The notes under the pieces are model-generated. The model was given only the letters and a program-made list of their open reading frames with translations, was not told the DNA's origin and did no database searches. A program made the position numbers and the translations under genes. 64,000 nucleotides of DNA, taken from assembly GCA_030248215.1 (NCBI GenBank), contig JASANG010000783.1:1-64000 (forward strand). The letters are read 5' to 3'. Source of the stretch: Enoplolaimus lenunculus (lineage: Eukaryota; Nematoda; Enoplea; Enoplida; Thoracostomopsidae). Below, in pieces: positions 10,332 to 21,506 of the stretch; position 1 is the stretch's first letter; every line of letters begins with the position of its first letter.

Positions 10332-10644
10332 CAGTCCATGTAGAGAACAGGGCCGGAACTATTTCCTCCTGCTGGTCTGCAAAAGAGTAAAGATTAAGCT
10401 TTTAACTAACTGTTTTGCTTAGGCTTAGGATTAGGCTTAGGCAAGGAATAGTTTCATCCTTAAGCTGGTCCATGTTACTTTAAGGGGCGTCCAGGTTTCT
10501 GGTGGGTCCGTAAAACAGTAGGTTTAGATTCTAGATTATATTTTTTGCTTAGGCTTACGCTTGGCCCTTACGCTTAAGCTTTGGCTTCGGCTTAGGCTTT
10601 GGAATATGCTTATACTACTGTTCCGGTCCTGTTCTATACATGGG
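10332..10644 (+). mobile_element. Two joined TTAGGC-type MITEs
   Basis: The first part starts CCATGTAGAGAACAGGGCCG and loses its right end near 10466. The second starts GGTCCATGTTACTTTAAGGG, a different terminus also seen at 18664 and 37381, and ends with CCTGTTCTATACATGGGC of the other subfamily. The second unit is therefore a hybrid, with one end from each subfamily, suggesting recombination or template switching between copies. Confidence 0.65.
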
Positions 10645-10972
10645 CGACTACTTTATAGGAAAGATTACTTTTAGATGCAGTGCCACTAACTTTAGGTAAA
10701 TGTATTGATCATGAAGGTGGCAAAGGTTTGAGGAGCTAAACACCAGAACTGGTTCAAGTCAAACAAACTTAGCTTGGATGAAAACATATTTCCAAACAGC
10801 CTATTGGAATAAACAACCAAAATATGTCAAGTATTGTCTGTGAAAACGAATATTCTCTCAACTCAAACTAATTACAGGTACGTCTATAACTTCGGCGATG
10901 CGTTTCTTATTGTAGACAAAACAACGGACGTCATGTCTACCCGCATAGCTGAACTTTCTAATCATTCATAAG

Positions 10973-11309
10973 ATTTGGGACGGAACGTTTTTACTGCGTG
11001 TCTGCCAATGAAGCTTTATTTTTACTTAAGCTTACGATTAATACACTGCAAAAAATGGTGAGTCAAATTGACTCCCTCCGAAATAGGCTCTACGGGACTA
11101 CACAAATTGAGTCAAATTAGACACCGCCAGAGTCAAATTCGACTCATTTAGCCGCACGTTTGTCTCTGGCGGAGTCGAAATTGACTCAGTTTGTGTAGTC
11201 CCGTAGAGCCTATTTCGGAGGGAGTCAATTTGACTCCCCATTGTTTGCAGTGTAGGCTTAGGAAAGAAGTATGCTTACACTACTGTTACGGCCGTGTTCT
11301 ATATATAGG
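10973..11309 (+). mobile_element. TTAGGC-type MITE split by a CACTGC-type MITE
   Basis: The left part, GGGACGGAACGTTTTTACTG to CTTAAGCTTACGATTAA, and the right part, GGCTTAGGAAAGAAGTATGC to CGTGTTCTATATATAGGC, are separated by a complete CACTGC-type MITE at 11044-11252 with flanking TA. Confidence 0.8.
11044..11252. mobile_element. CACTGCAAAAAA palindromic MITE, nested
   Basis: A complete 209-bp palindromic copy with TA on both sides, inserted in the TTAGGC-type MITE at 10973-11309. The arms match closely, so it is one of the younger-looking copies. Confidence 0.9.
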
Positions 11310-11367
11310 CCCCTCTTTTAAATAATCAGCGTAACTTCCTTATATTATGCTGAATGGTGCTCGCGGT

Positions 11368-11781
11368 CTGCAGTGACCCGAATAAGAGTGGGAACTGTTA
11401 TTTTTTGGCCACTAGAGACACTTATTTATTTTTAACCCGACCTCAGCCGCCCTTCGTATAACTGATATAGTGATATATATTATTCGGTATTGCAACTATC
11501 CGTTGAATTAAACGATTATATGTCTTGTATCAAAAGTTGGAGCGATAATGCATGGTTATTACTTAGAACTGTACTTTCAAAACATAAGTATGCTTTTAAA
11601 GTTTCGAACTTAACTTTACTTGGGCCTGGAGTTATTTATGCACTACAATTACGGACAATTGTCAATTATAGACTCTAATTAGGGTTTAGGGACTCTATCT
11701 GCTTACGGACTCTTATTAGGTATACGTACTCTAATGATTGGGACCCAAAATGGGGAACCCCTCTTATTCGGATCACTACAG
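11368..11781 (-). mobile_element. GTAGTGACCC MITE
   Basis: The ends are CAGTGACCCGAATAAGAG and CTCTTATTCGGATCACTACA. Inside are GCACTACAATTACGG and GGGTTTAGGGACTCTATCTG motifs shared with 14623-15027 and 36394-36821. A further internal fragment of the family is at 10214-10320. Confidence 0.8.
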
Positions 11782-11916
11782 TAACTTGTAGAGTTGCTAT
11801 TAATATAAACAACCAGCGTTTTGCAGTAAAAACATCTGTTTACACTGATAAAACTAATCCTATCAAGTTTTTGTCAATCGTGCAGTTTTTAAAACAGTAA
11901 TCTTTTATTTTCCACA

Positions 11917-12116
11917 CACTGCAAAAAATGGTGAGTCAAACTGACTCTCTTTAAAATAGGCTTTTCCTGACTACACAAACTGAGTCCAAATTTGACTCCG
12001 CCTGAGACAAATTCTACGCAATTTGACTCTAAGCGGAGTCGAATTTTGACTCGGTTTGTGTAGTCTGGAAAAGCATGTTTCGGAGAGAGTCAATGTGACT
12101 CACCATTTTTGCAGTG
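11917..12116. mobile_element. CACTGCAAAAAA palindromic MITE
   Basis: CACTGCAAAAAATGGTGAGT to CACCATTTTTGCAGTG, with a CTTTTCCTGACTACACAAAC inner arm, a variant also seen at 47515, 63073 and 63635, as opposed to the TACGGGACTACACAAA variant. Flanking TA is not preserved. Confidence 0.85.
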
Positions 12117-12880
12117 CACCGTTAGGTCCATACCATGACAAACTTGTCAATCAAAAGATGGATCGCATATTTTGATATGTAAATTTTATCATAAATTTCA
12201 GAATATCTGTTGCGTTCAGTTGTGGCGTATAAATGATTAATTAAAAACAACCCATCAAACACTTGCGTTCAACTGAAGTTCGAAATTATGCACATGTTTC
12301 CATATTTATAAATGTGTGTAGCATCTATTACCAGTTGGCGATAGGCGATATAACGTTTGAACCAATCAGTTGTAATTAACTCTATAATTTAGGACACATT
12401 TTACACATTGGTACAATATTCTGTTCTCGGCGTGGCCGTATGTTTCGGAAAAATTAAGGAAAGACATATTATATACGCAGTATTTCAAAGGAAGGTATCG
12501 TCCTGACCATGCAGTTCTGACAACAACTACTGGAATTCTATAGTTTATATTTTGGTTTTAGTAATATTTTTTCTTAATAGCAAGCTGACGTATCTCAGAC
12601 GCTGTGATTTTATGCGTTGTTCGGAATAATTTTGTCAATGGTGCCACAAAATTTGTTATATGTCAGTATACGAAGGTTATTTTCCACATAAGCTTGTGAT
12701 AGCCCTGGTCTATAACAGATTTTTTATAGCAATTGGATTTGTGAAATTTGAGTATTTTAAGACTTTCAGTAAACAATTTTCATCGTTTCAGCCTTTCTGA
12801 ATTTCAACAGCACAAGTCTGAATACGTGTTCTGTGAAATAAATTCAAAATTAGCATTAGCAAATTTTAAAAATGGTAATT
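12117..12880. other. Mostly unassigned DNA
   Basis: A half copy of the TTCTCAAATG-type element lies at about 12298-12370 (AATGTGTGTAGCATCTATTA). Nothing else could be supported. The poly(A) signal expected for the hyaluronidase gene lies just to the right, at 12884. Confidence 0.45.
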
Positions 12881-12883
12881 CTA

Positions 12884-12889
12884 TTTATT
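12884..12889 (-). promoter_or_regulatory. Candidate poly(A) signal for the hyaluronidase gene
   Basis: An AATAAA on the minus strand, the first clear one found after the stop at 13199. If used, the 3' UTR of about 310 bases consists almost entirely of the TTAGGC-type MITE at 12901-13174. Confidence 0.4.
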
Positions 12890-12900
12890 ATTCACAATTC

Positions 12901-13174
12901 GGCCCATGTAAAGATCAGGGCAGAACGTTTTTCTGTGCAGCTGCAATAGAGTAAACTTGAACTTTAGACTATGTTTTTTTGCTTGGCTTAAACTTATGCT
13001 TAGGCTGAGGTTTAGAAATATGCTCATTCTTACGCTTAGGCTTAACTTTAGGCTTATACTTAACGGTAGGCTTTGGACTATGCTCATTCTTACGCTTAGG
13101 CTTAGTCTTATACTTATGTTTAGGCTTAGGAATATGCTTATAATACTGTTCCGCCCCTATTCTTTACATTGGCG
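12901..13174 (+). mobile_element. TTAGGC-type MITE in the hyaluronidase 3' flank
   Basis: GGCCCATGTAAAGATCAGGG to the CTATTCTTTACATTGGC end, with three blocks of GCTTAGGCTTA separated by AATATGCTCATTCTTACGC. It ends 24 bases beyond the hyaluronidase stop codon and would be transcribed antisense in that mRNA. Confidence 0.85.
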
Positions 13175-13198
13175 TACAATTTCAGCAACGAGTTTGCG

Positions 13199-16100
13199 TT
13201 AACGTTTTGTGTACAGTAAAAATTCAACAAATTCTTTTACCGCTGATTTGTCGCAGTGTTTGCCGTACCAACCTTTGTCACACAAGCAAGAAACTGTAAG
13301 TTTCGTTTCGATAATATGATCAAAGCCACTGGCCGGCGGTTCGGCTAAATTTGTACAATTTTGATTTGTGTCTGAGGAAACGCATAGCCCATGACCGCTA
13401 CACTGCGCCATAGAACAGTTTTGGACGTTGTTTAGTTGATTCATTATTACGATACCCATCGTTGACGCAAGATAGTCGCCAATTGACTCACACTTTGCCT
13501 GAGTAGACACCGATTTTGAACTGCTCCAAACAACAACACCGCTCGCACCAAAGTTTGCTGGTAGTTTTATGCTATTGCATAAGTCTTGCTGAAAATCAAA
13601 TCACAAGATTTATGAAAAAAATCAGTTATTTGTATACAAATCACACTGTAAATTTCAATGAGTTCATTAACCAACGCAGCTAGAGAGTTCGCTATTTCTG
13701 AGTAAATAACAGTAAACATTAACTCACTCTAAGTTGAGTTGATCGTCACTGTGAGTTCAGTTGATGCCGCATATGTTGAATAATTAACACAGAGTGAGAG
13801 TTTTAGTGACTCAGAATTGTGAGTTCTAAAAGATCTAACCCAGATTGAGAGATTCAACTCATGCTGAGTTAAAATCAACTCACTAGGATTTACAAGGCAG
13901 CTTTTTGTGACATGCACACAGAACCATCTTTGTGATATTCAAAAAATATTGTCTAAATTTTAAAACAATTATATCGTTAACTGCAGACACCGGACATATG
14001 TGGTTTGGCATTTTTCTGAAAATTTTTCAAAAATATGTGTCTGTATTTATTCAGACTTAAATGTTTGAAATTTAAGACTGTTTTGTAAATAAGTAAAGAC
14101 AAAGTATTTTTGAAATGTAATACAAATATGTCTGAAATATAAGTGTCACTTTGCTCATTTTCCCGACATATTTGTCTCATAAAATAGGTTTTGCCAGGAA
14201 AGCCGATTCCAAAATTTGAAGCTTATGCTCAACCAAATTTTACAATTTTTCAACAAAAAAGTCAAAGACGTAACCTTAGGTTCCCGGAGCCTGAGCTCAG
14301 CCTGAAATATCCTTAAAAACCGTGAACAATCTTACCTGAATTTAAATCAGAAAATTATTTCCATAAAGACAAACGATTTTTTTGAAAGAACAACATTGTA
14401 TCCTATAGTTTATGTCTTAAAGTAAAGACATTTTAGACTTAAAAATTTAAGATAGTAAGTGTCTTAACATTTCGATACAATTATTCTATATGTGTTTAGT
14501 TATATATCTGAACTACGAATTATTTGTGTTTAAATTGGCCAATGTTGCTAGTATTGTGGTTTAGGAATCGTGTCAATAATAAAACACCATTCTTAACGCT
14601 TTTATGTGCAACAAACAGCGCACTGTAGTGACCCTAATAAGAGGGACAGGTCTCCATTTTGAGTCTCAATCAATAGGAGTCCGTATCCCTAATAAGAGTC
14701 CGTCAACGGATAGTCCCTAAATCCTAAGCAGAGGCCATAAATTTCAATTCTCCCTAATCGTAGTGCATAAATGACTCCAGGACCAAATAAAGTTGAGTTC
14801 GAAACTTTAAAGGCATACTTAAGTTTTGAAAGTACAGTTCTAAGCAATAACCTTGCATTATCGATCAAGGTTTTGATAGAAGACAATTAAAAGTTTATAG
14901 TTGCAATACCGGATACATATCAGTGACGAAGGGCGGCAGAGTGCGGGTTAAAAATATAATAACAGGGGAATCCCCTCTGGAAAGGTCAAATAAATATTAG
15001 TCTACCGTCTTATTCGGATCACTACAGTATATGAAAACACTATTTCTCCAAACGGAGAATCGCTAAAAACGTTTTGTAAAATCGCATTTCTACATAAAAG
15101 TGTTTGATGTACAACGCTTTCCTTATTAAAAACGTTCAAACCGCAGTTACATAACGCCATGCCCGCACCCAAGACAAAGCCAATATTAACACATTTTTGT
15201 TTTAACCATTTCAAACATGTATTTCTGCGCTGTTAAGGCTATTAATGTCCGAAATACAAAACATTTGTCTTGAAAATATAAGAAAGTAGAAGTCTTGAAA
15301 TTTTAAGACAATTTAAATTATGTTTTACGTAATCCTGAATCCTTGGGAACGTTGCACTGACCTGTTATACGAATTAAGACATTTTTGGGTCTGGGACGCA
15401 AATGGAAATCATTATTAATGTTACACAATTAAACCTGTACGTATATAAATTGCAAAACTTTAACCAGACGCGCCGCTTGACCTTACAAACCCAAGCGCTA
15501 CGGTCACTATAAGACACTACTACAATTAATCAAACCAAGAGTGGATGATGCTTACCTCAACAACAGTATGTAACTGGGTACATTCTGTGTAGAAAAGAAT
15601 GTACCCGACACGCGTTACGTTTTTGCCAACCCGTCTTTATTTAAAGGGTGGGTATAGCCGGTGCGAACCATGACACTTTATTTATGCGGCATCAAACATG
15701 ATTCCCGTATAGTTTAATTTAGTGTATTCATGTGAGAGCGACTCCCCTCTGAACAAGGCGGAGTCGGCCAAAACCGCAACGCCCGGTGGTACATTTTGTA
15801 TCATGTGGAGCGCCAAGGGTTGCACACTCTTGTATTATGCACTCTTGGTCCGACTAAATTCGAGTCTGTTGGAATTGCGAACGACTCTTCCGTAGTCAAA
15901 ATATGAACATAAATGATACCTACCGTCAATTGAGTGGATATAAACTCAAAACTGACACCTGTTTATGACTTACGTTGGTATAAAAGTTCAAAACATTAGC
16001 ATACGTATCGTAAGCGAATTTGGTATACGGATAAACGGAGATTTTGTTGTCTTTGTTATTGATCCGAAACGACTCCCGCAGTGTTGAGTATGTTCGCCAA

Positions 16101-19100
16101 AAATGGCTAAGCGTTGTCGTATCATTAGGCAGGTTTTCAGTTTTCAAATAGATTGACGGAAATAAACCGGACACTTTGTTGTACAACCACTGTAATCTGA
16201 AATAGAATATATAAAAGACACGTGGGTGTTGCGACATAAATGTTTGCTGAATTCCGGTTCCGATTCCGGTTCCGACAAAAACCTAGTTCCGGTTAGAACC
16301 CTGGTCTTTAAGTCAACTGAGAATTCAGCTTAGGTACACGTACTGACGTGAAAAGTTAATTGCAGAATTCAGCGAAGGAATTCGAGAATTTTTCCAGTCA
16401 ACACCAAATCCAAGTCGAATAGTTGACGTTTAAGCTATGTAGTAATTTATAGATTGAAATTTTCGCTTACCCCGCAGAAAAAATAATAATTAACGTTTCG
16501 AAATGTTAAGCATCCGATAGGTTTTATCCACCATCCTGCTATCCCAGTTGTTTTTGAACAGGGTAGCATTCACTACCGCATGCAACAAATTTACTGGTTC
16601 AAAAACAAAATAAAATCCAGCGATAATAATCAGTGTCCATATTCTCAAATGTGTGTAGCAACTATCATCAGTTAGTAATAGATTTGCAAACTCACTAAAC
16701 TGTTGCAGCTGTTGATCTCAAATTTGGTACAGTAGTAGAGCAAATTATATGCGAAAATGTGTTGAATTTTGAGCCTAAGCATTGACTGGTTTGAAAGTTA
16801 CATCACCTGTCAACAACTGGTGATAGATGCTACACACATTTGAGAATACGGGCCCAAACTTCAAAATTGAGTTACAGTAAAGTTTGTGGTGTTTGTTTCT
16901 GCAAGTTTTTCAATTTTTATACACCTATAAAGTATAACTTAAGCGCACTAGCGTATCCAGAGGGGTCGGGGGAGGGCGGATGCCTCCCGGCAGAATTTTT
17001 TTGTAATAAAATGGTAAGGTACCACCTACCTTACGATTTTTCCCCTCAGAAAATGTTTTTCTAAAAAATACAATTTTGAATTTTCAGAAATTTTTTGCAA
17101 TAAAACCTTGCAATTTTTCGCTTTGAAAACTATTTGCTGAAAAAGCTACAAGAGTTTTACCTTGCAATTTTTTCCTAAAAGATTTTTGGTGATAAAATGA
17201 TAAGGCGCCCCTACCTTACAATTTTGTCGTTTCATAACTTCTGCCAGCCCGCCTTCCCGTCAGCAATTTTTGGATCCGCCTCTGCGCAAACGGTATCTAC
17301 TCTAACCTGTCATTAGTTCTTCGAGACATTTTGCTGCATCCTTTGTTGTCGCGTTGGAAGCATAACGGATATCCGTAAAATCCCCATTTGGCTTGTGGTC
17401 GAAGTGATCGTCCCAGTTGTATTGTTTTAAGCATGAATGTCCTAAAAACAAAATAAAAATAATGTTTTAAAATCACGACTCTATATATTATATATGAAAT
17501 CTCAGCTTTATACACTCTTCCATTCCATTTTTTTAATTAGGCACAGTAAAAAACGCTTAGGTTTAGGCTTACACTTAGGTACTTACGTATAGGCCAAAAC
17601 GTAAATGGTACAAAGTGAGGTTGAAGCTTTTGCTTAGGCATATACATATAAGCTTTGTTCTTAAAGCCTTGGTTTAAGCCTAAGCGTAAATGGTTGAAAG
17701 TGTAAAGTGCAACAAAAACGAGCAGCCTCGGGGTATTAGATGCAAGTTGGTTCGTTACACAACATCTTAGAAACGAAATCTAGCTTGCTTAATTCTTTAT
17801 TATTTAGAATCGTGAAGACTCTGTTATGGGCTCGAAGCCAAGAGGGGCCAGGGGGGGCTTAGCCCACCCTGGAAAACTTTTGCCCCCCTGGAAAATTTTC
17901 AACCTTGCTTGTAACTAATTGAAAACCCTTGAATGCCCCTGCTGCAGAAATTTTTAGCCCACCTAGCAAGGTCAGCTGACTACGGGCATGCACTGTTACA
18001 AACCTATTTAGTTTTCTTATAGTGGCAATGCAGTTTTTATTGAAACGAGCTGTAAGCTAAACACGTTTAATGTGTTCCGGTTCTTCGTGCATTCCACAGC
18101 TATCGTCGTCTTTAAAAGTGTAAACCTAAGCCTAAACCTAAGCAACAACTGTAGTCTTGGCCTGTATTCTCAAATGCATATAGCACCTATCACCAGTTAG
18201 TACTAGGTTTTCAAACTAACCAACTACTGTAATTTTAGACCTCAAAATTTGCCCAGTAGTAGAGAAAATCAAATGCAATAAATGTGCTGTCAAACCTCAA
18301 CGTTCTCTGGTTTGAAGGTTACAAGACCTATCACCAACAGATAATAGTTGCTAAAAATATTTGAGAATACGGGCTCTAATGTCTAAGCATGCTCTTTTGC
18401 AGTCCAACCAGAAAACGTTTCGGTTCTAAAAGTAATATGGGTCAAAAATTACATTGGTTCAATTTGTTCAATGTGAACAGTTTAAAAACGGCACAAGCCT
18501 GCTTTAATTGCTTCTTAAATTTGAAAATAATATTTTTCCCGACTTACTTGGCTGCTCTGTGGAACGATTTGCGAGCATATTTTCGAATTCTACGCTTCGA
18601 CCAGTTGGGACGTTTTTTACTTGCATGTTGCACTGAGAGTTTCCTAGAATTACAATCAGATAAGGCCAATGTTACTTTAACGGGCGTCCAGGTTTCTGGT
18701 GGGTCTATAAAAGAGTTAGGGTCAATGTTACTTTAAGGAGCGTCCAGGTTTCTGGTGGGTCTATAAAATAGTAGGTTTAGATTGTAGATTACATTGTTTT
18801 GCTTAGGCTTAGGAACTCATTTTTGCAACGCTTAGGCTTACACTTAGGCTTAGGAATACGCTTAAGCTGCTGTTACGCCCTTTAAAGTAACATTGGCCAT
18901 AAGATATATGGCATATTGTATTAAAAAGATAGCACACAACCATCAGCGGTAATCAAATACAACGGTGGCATTTGTAGGACATTTAGGAACACTGGACTGC
19001 ATATATTAGTGGTTTTGCAGCCTCTGCTAAAATGTGGATATGGACAAAATGTAACGCGAACCGCATGCATTGTTTGTAACGCAGACTGTGTAGACTCCAG

Positions 19101-20980
19101 CATTATGTGGTATTCAAACGGTCGTGGTCTCTTGCCATGGTTATTAACCCTATTGCTATTATTAACGGAATTAATGGGATTCATTCGAAGGTTTGGGAAC
19201 ACGATTGCTCACAAGGCAGCGAATCCTTAATTTTACACGTACGCTTTAGTTCACATTTTCTATGTGTACAGTGTAAAAAATGGTGAGTCAAATTGACTGT
19301 CATTGAAATAGGTTTTTGAGGACTACGCAAATTGAGTCAAAATTAGACTCTTCCAGAGTCAAAATTCGACTCACTGAGTCGCACATTTACGTGTGGCGGA
19401 TTTGAATTTTGACTCAATTTGTGTAGTCCCGAAAAGCCTATTTCGGAGAGAGTGAATTTGACTCAGCATTTTTTGCAGTTTACGACTGCTAAAATTATCC
19501 TCCAGGATGACTTACTTATATACACGTCGAATTCCCCAGTTGAGTTTCCACAACGGCCACCAACCTTCCCAATCGATAACTGCCAGGCCAGTATAATTGA
19601 TGTTAGGTATTGTGTTAATTATATCGAGTTTTGCCTTTTTCAAGTGTTTTTTCAGATTAACGCTCTGAAAGAAGGAAAACCAAGCGGTTTTTTTTTGCTT
19701 AAAGCCCTATTCACACGTGCAAGTTTTTGCTGCGAGAACTTGCAGCTGCAATTTGCATTTCCAAGTTTTGTCCAAAATTTCGTTGGAAAAACTTGCAGCT
19801 GCAAACAATTCAATAAAAATCATAGCGAGAAAATTACGTTCACATGTGTGAATAACCATGCAGTTTCACTTAATTTATTACAGCCGATTTCTCATTGGCT
19901 GATGAAAAATGCAAGTTCCGGTGTGCAATTTGCAGCTGCAAGTTCTCGCAGCGAGAACTTGCACGTGTGAATAGGGCTTTAGGCTTTTTTTCCTGCTGAG
20001 CTAAAGATTAAGAAGCATTTGAATCCAAAAGTCATTTAACAGTTTTAAAATCTTACTCTCACAGTGGTGCAGTTGAAGTTTAGTTATAAGCTGAATTTGA
20101 TGCCCTAAAACGCGTCGTTTACGCTTACAAAATTAACAATTTCTATTCACATGCGCAAGTTTTTGCTGTATAATATTTTCACGTACCGCTTAACATTGTC
20201 GGCCAATGTAAAGAACAGGAGCGGAACAGTATTATAAGTATATTCCTAAGCTTAACCATAAGCCTAAGTGTAAGCCTAAGCGTAGGAATGAATTAATTCC
20301 TATGCCTAAGCCTAAGCCAAGCAAAAAATTAGTCTAAAGCTTAAGCTTACTCTATTGCAGTCCCACAGAAAAACGTTCCGACCCTGATCTTTACATGAGC
20401 CGCATTTTCTAAGGTACCACTGCAGAAAACAAAACCGATTCTGCAAAAAGGCTACAATGTTTACTCTTGCGAATCGAATTTACTGTTTTTGAATATTTCG
20501 TGCAATGTGAAACCCATTTTTTAATTTTAATCTTATTTCTACTGTATTTCCAATATAATAGCACTGTTGAGTATCGCTTTGTAGACACAAATTTTGTAAC
20601 AAACAAACTTTATTTGCCTAAGTTTGACGCAAAGTTTTGTACATAAAACCTGGAATTTGTCGTACCTGAGGAATTCCGCCATTAATTTGTTTGCCCACAG
20701 TAAGAGTTTGGTTGTTTGATCGTTGCTCGCCAGCGGTCGGTTTAACATACGGGTACAATCCTAAGTCGTTATGATAAAACAAGGTAATACGTTCACCGGT
20801 AAAGGATTGTTTTCGGTTCGCTTTAATACCGAACGAACTCAAGTTTAAATTAACGCCGTACCGTTGATGACACAACTTAGACGGTGCATTCCAAATAACT
20901 TCAAAACGTTGACGTAACTGGTTTGATTCAACATCACAAATCTGACCATAAAAAAATGGTAAAATCGCTAGAAATATCAT
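13199..20980 (-). CDS. Hyaluronidase (GH56), six exons, complete
   Basis: Exons on the minus strand: 20666-20980, 19516-19664, 18548-18643, 17307-17441, 15974-16196 and 13199-13588. All joins use GT-AG and keep phase, giving 435 residues, the size of vertebrate HYAL1. A hydrophobic start (MIFLAILPFFYG) suggests a signal peptide. Family blocks appear in order: FEVIWNAPS; GLAVIDWEGWWPLW with catalytic-pair residues D136 and E138; LRPQAKWGFYGYPLC; LFPSIYL; GASGVVVW; then a Cys-rich EGF-like end, HGLCV through CLCDKGWYGKHC. GH56 enzymes cleave the beta-1,4 N-acetylglucosaminide bonds of hyaluronan and chondroitin, either secreted or in lysosomes; E138 would be the proton donor. Which vertebrate paralogue it matches is not decided. 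Nearly every intron carries MITEs, and exon 2 is crowded by them on both sides. Confidence 0.93.
13644..13896. mobile_element. TGTAAATT-type MITE in hyaluronidase intron 5
   Basis: It begins CACTGTAAATTTCAATGAGT and ends with AAAATCAACTCACTAGGATT. It matches the copy at 5593 but lacks the doubled inner unit. Confidence 0.75.
14623..15027 (+). mobile_element. GTAGTGACCC MITE in hyaluronidase intron 5
   Basis: CTGTAGTGACCCTAATAAGA to TCTTATTCGGATCACTACAG, followed by TA. A full-length copy of about 405 bp. Confidence 0.85.
15537..15846 (+). mobile_element. AAGAGTGGATGAT element in hyaluronidase intron 5
   Basis: The ends are AAGAGTGGATGATGCTTACC and ATTATGCACTCTT. The interior (GTACATTCTGTGT, CCGGTGCGAACCATG, GGCGGAGTCGGCCAAAACCG) matches the copy at 46656-46967 throughout. 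No target duplication remains here. Confidence 0.75.
16636..16854. mobile_element. TTCTCAAATG-type MITE in hyaluronidase intron 4
   Basis: The ends TATTCTCAAATGTGTGTAGC and GCTACACACATTTGAGAATA form an inverted repeat, with inner CATCAGTTAGTAATAG / CAACAACTGGTGATAG arms. A relative lies at 18159-18375. Confidence 0.8.
16951..17288. mobile_element. GGCGGATCC hAT-type element in hyaluronidase intron 4
   Basis: A left end like CTAGCGTATCCAGAGGGG and a right end TTGGATCCGCCTCTGCG resemble the hAT MITEs at 2455 and 21507. The interior repeats a CCTTACAATTTT-like block three times (17030, 17100, 17210). No clear target duplication was seen. Confidence 0.5.
17520..17720. mobile_element. Degenerate TTAGGC-type sequence in intron 3
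   Basis: Scattered TTAGGC/GCCTAAG hexamers (CGCTTAGGTTTAGGCTTACA; AAGCCTAAGCG) without intact ends. A smaller remnant is at 18117-18145. Confidence 0.45.
17846..17985. repeat. C/G-rich repeat shared with 9815-9925
   Basis: AGGGGGGGCTTAGCCCACCC, then two CTGGAAAA-CTTTT blocks and GCCCACCTAGCAAGGTCAGC. It is the fuller of two copies. The family is not identified. Confidence 0.55.
18159..18375. mobile_element. TTCTCAAATG-type MITE in hyaluronidase intron 3
   Basis: GGCCTGTATTCTCAAATGC to ATATTTGAGAATACGGGC. The second full-length member of the family seen at 16636. Confidence 0.8.
18664..18897 (+). mobile_element. TTAGGC-type MITE, GTTACTTTAA subfamily
   Basis: Ends GGCCAATGTTACTTTAACGG and CTTTAAAGTAACATTGGCC. 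The left end is present twice in tandem (18664 and about 18721; CGTCCAGGTTTCTGGTGGGT in each), so this copy has a duplicated terminus. It lies in hyaluronidase intron 2, only about 20 bases upstream of the exon 3 acceptor at 18643. Confidence 0.8.
19269..19480. mobile_element. CACTGC-type palindromic MITE beside the hyaluronidase catalytic exon
   Basis: CAGTGTAAAAAATGGTGAGT to GCATTTTTTGCAGTT, with TA on both sides. Its edge lies 36 bases from the donor end of exon 2 (19516). Confidence 0.85.
19700..19981. mobile_element. CACGTGCAA-type MITE beside the hyaluronidase catalytic exon
   Basis: The best preserved copy of the family: TAAAGCCCTATTCACACGTG and its inverse at the right end, 282 bp. 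It starts 36 bases upstream of the acceptor end of exon 2 (19664), so little more than the branch-point and pyrimidine region separates them. A fragment of the same family is at about 20143-20175. Confidence 0.9.
20201..20402 (-). mobile_element. TTAGGC-type MITE in hyaluronidase intron 1
   Basis: GGCCAATGTAAAGAACAGGA to CCCTGATCTTTACATGAGCC, with CCTAAGCCTAAGC hexamers inside. Confidence 0.85.
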
Positions 20981-21362
20981 TGCTACGATGCTATCTCTGA
21001 ACCATAACGTATTTTGAAACGCTTATTATAATATACTGAAAGTTTAATATAAATTTAATTTTCAAGTTTAATAAAAATTTAAATTTCCTGGAAGCTAAGC
21101 ACCAAACGCCGGTGATGGATTTTTGAAAACATTTTATAGCTGGGCACAAGTATAATTTTGAACTTATTCACGTAAGCGGTGGTTTTGGTTTAATCCCTAC
21201 GTCATTTATGGGGTGAGAGGCAAATTGCCAACCGACAAGAGTGTGCGAAACTCAGGCTGGCACAGATTCGTACCAGTTATTGTTAAATATATGGTAAAGA
21301 AGTATAAATATAGTCATATAGTGAACTAAACCCAAAATGCAAGATCGATCCTTTTCTGTAAG
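20981..21362. other. Upstream region of the hyaluronidase gene
   Basis: Non-repeat DNA immediately 5' of the hyaluronidase start at 20980. An AT-rich TTATTATAATATACT lies about 45-60 bases before the start codon and could act as a core promoter, but no convincing TATA box plus initiator was found. No upstream coding exon was recognised. Confidence 0.3.
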
Positions 21363-21506
21363 TACACAGCAAAAATGGTGAGTCAAATTGACTCTCTCCG
21401 AAACAGGTTTTTCCGTACTACACAAACTGAGTCAAATTCGACTGCACCAGAGTCAAATTCGACTCATCGAGCGACTCAGTTAATCGAATTTGACTATGGC
21501 GGAGTC

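Noticed and set aside
18611-18632. Using the CTCTCAG acceptor near 18633 for hyaluronidase exon 3
   Set aside because: Its phase does not match the end of exon 2; the TAG at 18644-18646 gives the right phase and restores family residues (VYKKLSVQ).
19419-19970. A 183-codon plus-strand open frame
   Set aside because: It runs through a CACTGC-type MITE, antisense over the hyaluronidase catalytic exon, and through a CACGTGCAA-type MITE.
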